Source of the DNA: Glycomyces buryatensis
Lineage (GTDB): Bacteria; Actinomycetota; Actinomycetes; Mycobacteriales; Micromonosporaceae
DNA length: 64,000 bases
Assembly: GCF_004912275.1 (NCBI RefSeq)
Contig: NZ_STGY01000067.1
Span: forward strand, 183,401-247,400
Reading direction: 5' to 3'
Under the pieces are notes generated by a model. It was given only the letters and a program-made list of their open reading frames with translations. It was not told the origin of the DNA and did not search any database. A program made the translations under genes and the position numbers. Shown piece after piece: positions 43,095 through 50,119 of the stretch; position 1 is the stretch's first letter; every line of letters begins with the position of its first letter.

Positions 43095-44399
43095 GTGTTC
43101 GTCCTCGCGAAGGACGGAACACAATTGGACCCGTGCCATCCGGCACGGGCCCGGAAGCTACTCAATAAGGGCCGGGCGGTGGTGGCACGGCATACGCCAT
43201 TCGTGATCCGGTTGCGCGACCGCAGCGCCGCTGAATCCGAGGTACAGGGCGTGGAAGTGGGAATCGACCCCGGGAGTAAGCACACCGGAATCGCGGTGTT
43301 CGCTGATGTCGGTGGTGGCCGACGGCAAGGCTTGTACGCCCTCCAGGTCAACCATCGCGGCGGGAAGATCCGCGACAAACTGACCGCCCGCGCCGCGTAT
43401 CGGCGGGCCAGGCGGGGCCGGAACCTGCGCTACCGTACGCCCCGGTTCGCCAACCGCACCAGGCCGCAAGGCCGACTCGCCCCGAGCCTGCAACACCGGG
43501 TCGACACCACCATGTCGCAGATCGCGCGCCTGCGACGGTGGGCGCCGGTCACCGCCGTGCATGTCGAACGCGTCAGCTTCGACACGCACGCCATGTCGGC
43601 GGGCCAGTCCTTGACTGGCGTGGAGTACCAGCAAGGCACTCTCGCCGGATACGAAGTCCGGCAGTACCTCCTTGAGAAATGGGGGCGGGCCTGCGCCTAC
43701 TGCGGCGCGGGCGACACGCCGTTGCAGGTCGAACATATTCGCCCCAAGGCGCGGGGCGGCTCCCACCGGATCTCGAACCTCACCCTCGCTTGCGGGGCTT
43801 GCAACCAGGCGAAGAACACCACACCTGTGGAAATGTTCCTGGCCGACCGCTCAACGCTTCTGGCGCGCATCCTCAAGCAGGCGAAGGCGCCTTTGAGCGA
43901 TGCCGCGGCGATGAACGCCACCCGCAACGCCCTGTGGGGTTCCCTGACAGGAACGGGCCTGCCCGCCCATTCGAGTTCGGGTGGGCGGACCAAGTACAAC
44001 CGGTTCATCACCGGCGCACCCAAATCGCACACTCTGGACGGGCTCCATGTCGGGGCGCTCAGGGCGGTCCCCTCCTGGCCGGGCCAGGTCCTGGTGGTCA
44101 AGGCGACTGGGCGTGGAACATACTGCCGGACCCGCACCGACGCTTTCGGATTTCCGCGCTTGAAGATGCCCCGCACCAAACAGATCCACGGCTTCCAGAC
44201 CGGGGACCTCGTACGCGCGGTAGTGCTCAGAGGGAAGTACCAAGGCACGCACACCGGCCGGGTCGCGGTGCGTTCCAGCGGCAGCCACACCGTGCAAACC
44301 CCTCAGGGGCCAGTCAAAACCTCATGGAAGAACCTCCACCTGCTGCAACGTGGGGATGGATACACCTATCACCGGCAGGAGGAAACATGCCGACCCTGA
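43095..44399 (+). CDS. iscB: IscB RNA-guided DNA endonuclease
   Basis: 434 residues from the GTG at 43095, the normal IscB size; the longer open frame upstream is omega-RNA. N-terminal PLMP-type domain is VFVLAKDGTQLDPCHPARAR, with the PLMP itself degenerate. RuvC-I is VGIDPGSKHTG (D58), bridge helix RRARRGRNLRYRTPRF, RuvC-II VHVERVSFD (E158), HNH with zinc Cys C200/C203 and C233/C236 and VEHIRP (H214), N228, RuvC-III SHTLDGLHVG (H312, D315). All catalytic residues are intact. C-terminal TAM-interaction region follows. No TnpA is adjacent, so the element is non-autonomous. IscB is the ancestor-type relative of Cas9. Confidence 0.95.
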   Translation: MFVLAKDGTQLDPCHPARARKLLNKGRAVVARHTPFVIRLRDRSAAESEVQGVEVGIDPGSKHTGIAVFADVGGGRRQGLYALQVNHRGGKIRDKLTARAAYRRARRGRNLRYRTPRFANRTRPQGRLAPSLQHRVDTTMSQIARLRRWAPVTAVHVERVSFDTHAMSAGQSLTGVEYQQGTLAGYEVRQYLLEKWGRACAYCGAGDTPLQVEHIRPKARGGSHRISNLTLACGACNQAKNTTPVEMFLADRSTLLARILKQAKAPLSDAAAMNATRNALWGSLTGTGLPAHSSSGGRTKYNRFITGAPKSHTLDGLHVGALRAVPSWPGQVLVVKATGRGTYCRTRTDAFGFPRLKMPRTKQIHGFQTGDLVRAVVLRGKYQGTHTGRVAVRSSGSHTVQTPQGPVKTSWKNLHLLQRGDGYTYHRQEETCRP

Positions 44400-44412
44400 T
44401 ATAGGTTCTCGC

Positions 44413-44453
44413 GAATCGACTGTCCTTGACCCGCTCCTCCGGAGCTTCGATTC
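44413..44453. repeat. imperfect hairpin after IscB, candidate right end
   Basis: GAATCGA (44413-44419) pairs with TCGATTC (44447-44453) and encloses GCTCC-TCC-GGAGC (44433-44445). A further hairpin GACC-TTCC-GGTC lies at about 44460-44474. Subterminal hairpins are typical of IS200/IS605-type ends, which would place the right boundary between here and about 44494. It could instead be a terminator; no T-run follows. Confidence 0.5.
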
Positions 44454-44494
44454 CTCTCCGACCTTCCGGTCAGTGCATTCACGAAGGAAGTCAG

Positions 44495-45058
44495 ATGACG
44501 ATCCGACTTGATTTCCACCACGGTTCCCACTCCCCCACCCCTGTCTCCCCCGCATCGGAAGGAGCACCACCGATGAGCGCCGGACCCATTGGCGCGCACA
44601 TCGCCGGCTACTGTGCCGAATTCAGGCTCGAAACCGGTGACGGGTCGCAGATCCTTCTCGCAAACGACCCGGACGGCGTGGCGGCGGCCGTCGCGACCAT
44701 AATCGCGGCCGACCTGGTGCAGGTCTCGACCGCGCTGGTGCGGGACCGTCCCGGCTACCTGCCGGGCGGACGGCCCGACCACGGCCTGAAGATCGTGGCC
44801 GATAGGGATGCCGAAGTGGGCGCGCTCGCCTATTTCGGACCGGGCGGCGAGGACTACGGTCCGGGCGCCTGGGTGACCTATTCGGGCGAGAATAAGCAAT
44901 CCGAAGTCCGCCTATTCCGCGATATGGACGGGGCGAGCACGTTCCCTTCCGATTCTCATATTCCGTTGAGCACGCTGGCCCGCGCGGTCGAGGACTTCCG
45001 TGCCACCGGCGGACTGCGTCCGACGATCGTGTCGTGGCGGCCCAGCACTGTTTGGTGA
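44495..45058 (+). CDS. Imm1-like immunity protein, orphan
   Basis: 187 residues if started at the ATG 44495 (GAAGGAAG upstream); a second in-frame ATG at 44573 also has a good site (GGAAGGAG) and removes 26 residues. The C-terminal half with GALAYFGPGGEDYGPGAWVTYSG, LFRDMDGASTFP, IPLSTLARAVEDF and RPTIVSWR is the pattern of the Imm1 family, whose members neutralise polymorphic toxins such as deaminases and nucleases. No toxin or secretion gene is next to it. The IscB element sits directly upstream and may have separated it from its partner or promoter. Confidence 0.7.
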   Translation: MTIRLDFHHGSHSPTPVSPASEGAPPMSAGPIGAHIAGYCAEFRLETGDGSQILLANDPDGVAAAVATIIAADLVQVSTALVRDRPGYLPGGRPDHGLKIVADRDAEVGALAYFGPGGEDYGPGAWVTYSGENKQSEVRLFRDMDGASTFPSDSHIPLSTLARAVEDFRATGGLRPTIVSWRPSTVW

Positions 45059-45114
45059 TCCGACTGGTGATCCACTAGGCAAGACGGAACCCGGCCGCCA
45101 CCTGTACACGCGGC

Positions 45115-45120
45115 TAGTCT
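45115..45120 (+). promoter_or_regulatory. -10 box of leaderless pat-like gene
   Basis: TAGTCT ends 8 nt before the ATG at 45129 and no ribosome site is present, so the mRNA probably starts at the ATG. Confidence 0.55.
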
Positions 45121-45128
45121 TGTTCCCC

Positions 45129-45680
45129 ATGAGCCATGACCACGCCATCCAAGTGCGTTTCGCCGGGCCCGACGACGTGAGCGCCATCTGCGCGATCGTC
45201 AATCACTACATCGCCCACGACACCTCGAACCTGCGCACCGAGCCGCAGCGGGAGTCGGAGTGGGCCCATGACTTGGCGACCTACGGCGGGCGATTCCCGT
45301 GGCTGGTGGCCGTCGAGTCCGGTGCGGTGGTGGGCCTGGCCTATGCGAAGCCGTGGAACCCCCGCGGGGCCTACGACTGGACCGCCGAGGCGACGGTCTA
45401 CATCGCTCCAGGGAACACCGGCAAGGGCATCGGCTCCTCGCTCTACGGCCGCCTGTTCAAGCTTCTCGAACAGCAGGGCTTCCGCAGCGTCGTCGCGGGG
45501 GTGACCAGTCCGAACCCCGGCAGCGAGGCGCTCCACCGCGCGTTCGGCTTCAGGTGGGTCGGCAAACTCGACCACGCGGGCTACAAGTTCGGCACCTGGT
45601 ACGACGTGGCCTACTGGCAGAAGGACCTGGCGGAGCTGGCCGATCCGCCTCGGCCGACCACCGCGCCGACCGAGGATTAA
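45129..45680 (+). CDS. phosphinothricin/methionine sulfoximine-type N-acetyltransferase
   Basis: 183-residue GNAT enzyme. IVNHYIAHDTSNLRTEPQ near residue 23, GLAYAKPWNPRGAYDWTAEATVYI near 67 and the acetyl-CoA loop GNTGKGIGSSLYGRL near 98 are hallmarks of the Pat/Bar/MnaT group, which acetylate glutamate-like amino acids such as phosphinothricin and methionine sulfoximine. HAGYKFGTWYDVAYWQKDL closes the fold. True substrate is not determinable; natural members often detoxify methionine sulfoximine. Leaderless start. Confidence 0.9.
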   Translation: MSHDHAIQVRFAGPDDVSAICAIVNHYIAHDTSNLRTEPQRESEWAHDLATYGGRFPWLVAVESGAVVGLAYAKPWNPRGAYDWTAEATVYIAPGNTGKGIGSSLYGRLFKLLEQQGFRSVVAGVTSPNPGSEALHRAFGFRWVGKLDHAGYKFGTWYDVAYWQKDLAELADPPRPTTAPTED

Positions 45681-45759
45681 AGCCGTCGCCCATCGGGCGC
45701 GATCGCTATAGGATATCGGGGTTCCCCACTCCTCCAAGGCAATTGGCTGACCCCGGCAT

Positions 45760-46545
45760 ATGGAACTCTTCGATCAACTCGATCCGAACCACCTCCTCAA
45801 GCAACTCCTCGGCGCCATGGGTGTCGGCTCGGCGATCATCTTCCTGGTCTTCCTGTACATCTTCGCCAAGTCCTGGCTCGACACCGTCAAGACCCTCACC
45901 GAGGCCGGGAAGACCACCCGGCGGGCCCTGCGCACCGCCATCGCGCGGGTCAGGTCCTTCACCCCGAAACAGCGTTGGTCGAAGCTGACGGTGTCGGGCT
46001 TCGCGGTCGGGGCGCAGGTCTTCGTGGTGCTGCTGTGCTTCCTCATCGGCCAGTTCCTGTCGCTCACCGGCGACGTGGACGGCCACTGGGCGGACCTCGA
46101 CACCAAAACCGATGCCGACCCGGCCCACTACGAGGCGAACCTGTGGCGGCTGGTGCCGCTGCTCATCCAGTTCAACTGGCTCACCGCCGGCTACCTGGCG
46201 CTGGTGCTGGCCGCGTACTTCGTGTCCTACCGCTGGACGCCGCAGCGCTGGTGGACCGGGCTGCTGAACGTCAGCCTCGCCTCGGCCCCCTCGGCCATGG
46301 TGGTGCTGCCGGTCATCCTGTGCCTGCCTTGCATCATCCCGATGGGCCTGATCAACCTGGTCGGGAAGCTCAACGGCGGCAACGCGGGCACGGACCCGAC
46401 CCTGGTCCTGATCCTGCTCGGGATCGCCTTGTCGCACATGTTCCTGTGCTGGCTGACGCTGCGCCTCTCGCCGATCGTGCTGAACTGCTGGACGGCGCCG
46501 CGGCCCCAGACGCCGTACGAGTCCTACTACGGCCGGTTCTCATGA
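45760..46545 (+). CDS. integral membrane protein of unknown function
   Basis: 261 residues with about five hydrophobic segments (IIFLVFLYIFAKSW, VFVVLLCFLIGQFL, LTAGYLALVLAAYFVS, AMVVLPVILCLPCIIPMGLI and a C-terminal one). No family is recognised. The basic loop KTTRRALRTAIARVR lies on the cytosolic side. ATG 45760 without a clear ribosome site; TATAGGAT about 50 nt upstream could be the promoter. Followed by a strong terminator. Confidence 0.6.
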   Translation: MELFDQLDPNHLLKQLLGAMGVGSAIIFLVFLYIFAKSWLDTVKTLTEAGKTTRRALRTAIARVRSFTPKQRWSKLTVSGFAVGAQVFVVLLCFLIGQFLSLTGDVDGHWADLDTKTDADPAHYEANLWRLVPLLIQFNWLTAGYLALVLAAYFVSYRWTPQRWWTGLLNVSLASAPSAMVVLPVILCLPCIIPMGLINLVGKLNGGNAGTDPTLVLILLGIALSHMFLCWLTLRLSPIVLNCWTAPRPQTPYESYYGRFS

Positions 46546-46709
46546 ACCTCTAAAGCTTTTCGCCCCCAATACCTAGGGTCCGGTCGTAGATTCACTGATA
46601 CGAGCGAAGCCCGGGCGGCACAGGCCCGGGATCCGTTCTCAGTTCTCTGAGGGGAAACTGTGAAAGAGGAGAGTGGACAACTCGTCTCGAAGTATGGGTG
46701 TGGGGTGTA

Positions 46710-46742
46710 GACAAGGCCCGGAGCATGGCTCCGGGCCTTGTC
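46710..46742. terminator. perfect 15-bp bidirectional terminator
   Basis: GACAAGGCCCGGAGC pairs fully with GCTCCGGGCCTTGTC around ATG. It lies between the membrane protein gene and the convergent vapC. The preceding 46546-46709 holds no gene; it shows a CCCGGG repeat pair near 46610 and 46631. Confidence 0.88.
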
Positions 46743-46754
46743 TCGTTGTCGCTG

Positions 46755-47174
46755 TCAGTCCGCCTCCCCGGCCGGGACCACCCACTCCATCGGCTGCCCG
46801 GTCACGTCCGCGATCCGGTCGAAGTCCTTGTCGTAGTGCAACACGGTGACCCGGTGCCGTTCAGCTGTTGCCGCCACGAGTAGGTCGGGGATCTTGACGC
46901 TGCGGTGCAACGAGCGTTCGACCAGCTCGACTTGCACCTCAATCGCCCTATCCCAGACATCATCGGGCGTTGTCAACCGTTCGAACGTATTGAACGATCG
47001 GCGAAGAAATTCGAGATCCTGCTGGTTCCTAGCGCTGACCTGCATCTCCAGGATGCCGATCCCACACAGAGCCAGCTTTCCTTGCTGCGACAGAGGACCG
47101 AGCCGCGCAGCGACTACGGGCTTGGCCTGGCGTGCAAATACACTGTTGTCTACCAGGTAACCGGCTACCGCCAC
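46755..47174 (-). CDS. vapC: VapC-type PIN-domain ribonuclease toxin
   Basis: 139 residues. PIN fold with acidic residues in YLVDNSVF (Asp 9), GILEMQ (Glu 43), IPDLLVAATAE (Asp near 96) and LHYDKDFDRIA (Asp near 114-117), the usual Mg-binding quartet. Cleaves tRNA or rRNA in known systems. Its start lies inside the antitoxin gene (10-nt overlap), the standard arrangement. Confidence 0.93.
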   Translation of the reverse strand: MAVAGYLVDNSVFARQAKPVVAARLGPLSQQGKLALCGIGILEMQVSARNQQDLEFLRRSFNTFERLTTPDDVWDRAIEVQVELVERSLHRSVKIPDLLVAATAERHRVTVLHYDKDFDRIADVTGQPMEWVVPAGEAD

Positions 47175-47371
47175 ATTTGCTCCCTGAGCCCCTCGTCAGC
47201 GAGATCCGGCAGATTGCCCCCCGCCAGCCAGTCAAGGAACTCCTGCCGGCCACGCCGGTCGACCGCTTCCTTGAGTGCCGCGTGAACCGTTGAGACCTTG
47301 GTTGTGGTTCCAAAGATCTCGCTGGCTTGGGCCAAGAGTTCGTCGTCGAGATTGATCACTGTTCTGGTCAT
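47165..47371 (-). CDS. vapB: VapB-type antitoxin
   Basis: 68 residues from ATG 47371: MTRTVINLDDELLAQASEIFG is the ribbon-helix-helix DNA-binding part, STVHAALKEAVDRRGRQEFLDWL the helix linking to the toxin-binding tail. GGGGGTG lies shortly before the ATG, while the longer frame to 47410 has none. Binds and neutralises VapC and represses the operon. Confidence 0.93.
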   Translation of the reverse strand: MTRTVINLDDELLAQASEIFGTTTKVSTVHAALKEAVDRRGRQEFLDWLAGGNLPDLADEGLREQMWR

Positions 47372-47489
47372 CGTTTTCACCCCCTGACCGTACGTGACAG
47401 GTCTGCTCAATCATAGCTTTTACTTCGGCGCGTCGGCATCCCTGAGCAATTTTTATCGACATCTCATTCTATTCAGACAAGATATCGAA

Positions 47490-47532
47490 AGGGCGGTGGC
47501 CCCGGAGCAGATCTCCGGGGCCACCGCCCTTC
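47490..47532 (-). terminator. terminator of the GH31-xylB-xylA operon
   Basis: Perfect 19-bp stem beginning AAGGGCGGTGGCC and ending GGCCACCGCCCTT around a 5-nt loop, followed by TTTCGATA on the minus strand, 10 nt after xylA. Confidence 0.92.
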
Positions 47533-47542
47533 GTCACTCGGT

Positions 47543-48709
47543 CTAGCGGACACCGTAGAGGTGCTCGAGCGCGAGCTGGTCGAGGCGCTCGAAGCCCATG
47601 CCCTTGGCGGCCAGGCCATCGACGTCGATCTCGACGTGCTTGAGGTCGGCGAAGGTCTCGCCCTCGGCGAGCGTCGGCACGGCGAGCTGGTCGACGCGGG
47701 CGGCCGCCAGCGCCTCCTGGACCTCGGGGTCGGCGCGGAAGGCGCGGACCTTGTCCTGCAGGATCTTGTAGTTGCGCATGCAGGCGGCGGCCGAGACCCA
47801 CACGCCCTCGTCGTCCTCGGTGCGCGGGGGCTTGAAGTCGAAGTGGACGGGCCCGGTGTACTGGCCCTTGGCGATGCCCTCCTCGACCGCGTCGACGGTC
47901 CAGAAGGCCCCGCCGACGTTCCCGGCGCCGAAGCGCAGGTCCTGGTCGTAGCGCGGACCGGTCTGGCCATTGAGGTCGATGTGGTAGAGCTTGCCGTGCC
48001 ACAGCGCCTGGCGGATGCCGGCGGCGTAGTCGAGGCCGGCCATCTCCTCGTGCCCGATCTCGGGGTTGATGCCCACGAGTTCGGGCTGCTCCAGCTCGTT
48101 GATGAACGCCAGGGCGTGGCCGAGGGTCGGCAGCAGGATGTTCCCGCGGGGTTCGTTGGGCTTGGGCTCGATGGCGAAGCGAATGCCGTAGCCCTGCTCG
48201 GTGACGTACTGGCCGAGCGTGTCGTAGGCCTCCTTCATCCGGGCCATGGCGGACTGGACGTCCTTGGAGCCGCCGGACTCGGCGCCCTCGCGACCGCCCC
48301 AGCACACGTAGATCTCGGCGCCGAGCTCGGCGGCGAGGTCCAGGTTGCGCATGACCTTCGAGATCGCGAAGCGGCGGACGTCGCGGTCGTTGTGGGTGAA
48401 GCCGCCGTCCTTGAAGATCGGGTGGCTGAACAGGTTCGTGGTCGCGGTGGTGACCTTCAGGCCCGTCTCGTCCAGGGCCTTGCGGAACGAGGAGATCTTC
48501 TCGTCGCGGTCGGACTCGTCGAACTCGAACACGTCGTTGTCGTGGAAGTTGACCCCGTAAGCGCCGATCTCGGCGAGCTTGCGAACGGCCCGGTCGGCGG
48601 CCATCGGCGCGCGCGTCGCGGAGCCGAACACGTCCTGGGCGGCCCAGCCGACCGTCCAGATACCGAAGGAGAACTTGTCTTCTGGTGTGGGCGCGTACTT
48701 GTCGCTCAT
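47543..48709 (-). CDS. xylA: xylose isomerase
   Basis: Interconverts D-xylose and D-xylulose with two divalent metals. 388 residues, the class I actinobacterial size used for glucose isomerases. FGIWTVGW near residue 15, the catalytic histidine in NFHDNDV (H56), [10 protein letters not shown] near 181 (metal Glu and Lys), GHEEMAG near 219 and [14 protein letters not shown] near 287. Last gene of the operon, 18 nt after xylB. Next step is xylulokinase upstream in the same operon. Confidence 0.97.
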   Translation of the reverse strand: MSDKYAPTPEDKFSFGIWTVGWAAQDVFGSATRAPMAADRAVRKLAEIGAYGVNFHDNDVFEFDESDRDEKISSFRKALDETGLKVTTATTNLFSHPIFKDGGFTHNDRDVRRFAISKVMRNLDLAAELGAEIYVCWGGREGAESGGSKDVQSAMARMKEAYDTLGQYVTEQGYGIRFAIEPKPNEPRGNILLPTLGHALAFINELEQPELVGINPEIGHEEMAGLDYAAGIRQALWHGKLYHIDLNGQTGPRYDQDLRFGAGNVGGAFWTVDAVEEGIAKGQYTGPVHFDFKPPRTEDDEGVWVSAAACMRNYKILQDKVRAFRADPEVQEALAAARVDQLAVPTLAEGETFADLKHVEIDVDGLAAKGMGFERLDQLALEHLYGVR

Positions 48710-48727
48710 AATGCTGTCCTTTGCTGC

Positions 48728-50119
48728 TTACTGGTGCGAGGCCCAGGAGCCGGTTTCGTTCCTGAGCGTCGAATACTGCTCGGACACAGCGGTTGCGGCC
48801 TTGCCGCTCAGCCGCGCCGTGTCTCCTACATTCCACTGTGGCGGTTCTGCCCGGCCCGAGAGGGCCCAGGCCGCCTGCTTGGCGGCGCCGAGGGCCACGT
48901 ACTCGGCCGACGGCGGGATCTCCACGTCGACGCCGAACACCGACGCCGCAATCCGGCGGACCGCCTGCGAGGCCGAGGCTCCCCCGATGAGAAGGACGCG
49001 CTGGGCGTCCAGGCCCTGGTCCGCGAGCGCTGCCAGCCCGTCGGCCTGGGCCGAGAGCATGCCTTCGACGGCGGCGCGGGCAAGTCCGGCGCGGGTGGTG
49101 CCGGTGGTGATCCCGCTAATGACCCCGGTCGCGTTGGGGCGGTTGGGGGTCCGTTCGCCGTCGAGGTACGGGAGGAGGGTGAGCCCGTCGGCTCCCGGTT
49201 CGGCGGCGAGGGCGAGCGCGTCGAATTCGGCGTGGTCCACTCCCAGGAGGTTACGGAACGTGTCGAGGACGCGGGCGGCATTGAGGGTGCACACCAGCGG
49301 CAGGTACCGGCCGGTCGCGTCGGCGAAGCCGGCGACGAGCCCGGAGGCGTCGGCCGCGCGGGTGTCGGAGACGCCGAAGACGGTGCCGGAGGTGCCCAGG
49401 GAGACGACCACGTCGCCCGCCCCGAGGCCGAGCCCGAGGGCGGCGCCGGCATTGTCGCCGGTGCCGGGGGCGACGGCCGCGCCGCTCCGGGTGCGGCCGA
49501 CGATCTCGTTCGGGGCCGCCACCCGCGGCAGCGCTGCTTCGTGTCCGAGGGCCCCGATCACCTTGGCGGGCAGGTATTCCCCGGTGGACGGGGACCAGTA
49601 GCCGGTGCCGGAGGCGTCGGAGCGGTCGGTGGTGGCCTGGTCGAATCCGACGCCGCGCAGCTTCATGGTGAGCCAGTCGTGCGGGAGCATGACCGCGGCC
49701 GTCTTGGCGGCGTTCTCGGGTTCGTGCTCGGCCATCCAGGCGAGCTTGGTGACGGTGAAGGAGGCGGCCAGGACCAGGCCGGTGTCCTCGGCCCAGGCGG
49801 CCGGGCCGCCGTCGGCGGTCAGGCGCTCGGCCTGGGGCGCCGAGCGGGTGTCGTTCCACAGCAGTGCCGGCCGGACGACCCGGCCCTCGGCGTCGAGCGC
49901 GACCATGCCGTGCTGCTGTCCGGAGACGGCGACTGCGTCGGCTCGGTCGAGGAGGCCCTTGCCGGCCTCCTGGAGGGCGTCCCACCAGGCCTCGGGCGGG
50001 CACTCGGTCCCGTCGGGGTGGGGGGCCTTGCCGGAACCGACGATCTCGCCGGTCTCGGACTCGACCAAGAGGACCTTGGTTGACTGCGTTGAGGAATCAA
50101 CACCCGCTACTAGCGCCAT
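48728..50119 (-). CDS. xylB: xylulokinase
   Basis: Phosphorylates D-xylulose to xylulose 5-phosphate with ATP. 463 residues, FGGY family. GVDSSTQSTKVLL near residue 6 (phosphate loop), SGQQHGMVALD near 66, LWNDTR near 87, SDASGTGYWS near 168, GTGDNAGAALGLG (catalytic Asp) near 218, LGTSGTVFG near 240, LLIGGASASQAVRRI near 370. The ATG follows directly on the stop of the GH31 gene (TAG then ATG), so the two are translationally linked. Confidence 0.96.
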   Translation of the reverse strand: MALVAGVDSSTQSTKVLLVESETGEIVGSGKAPHPDGTECPPEAWWDALQEAGKGLLDRADAVAVSGQQHGMVALDAEGRVVRPALLWNDTRSAPQAERLTADGGPAAWAEDTGLVLAASFTVTKLAWMAEHEPENAAKTAAVMLPHDWLTMKLRGVGFDQATTDRSDASGTGYWSPSTGEYLPAKVIGALGHEAALPRVAAPNEIVGRTRSGAAVAPGTGDNAGAALGLGLGAGDVVVSLGTSGTVFGVSDTRAADASGLVAGFADATGRYLPLVCTLNAARVLDTFRNLLGVDHAEFDALALAAEPGADGLTLLPYLDGERTPNRPNATGVISGITTGTTRAGLARAAVEGMLSAQADGLAALADQGLDAQRVLLIGGASASQAVRRIAASVFGVDVEIPPSAEYVALGAAKQAAWALSGRAEPPQWNVGDTARLSGKAATAVSEQYSTLRNETGSWASHQ

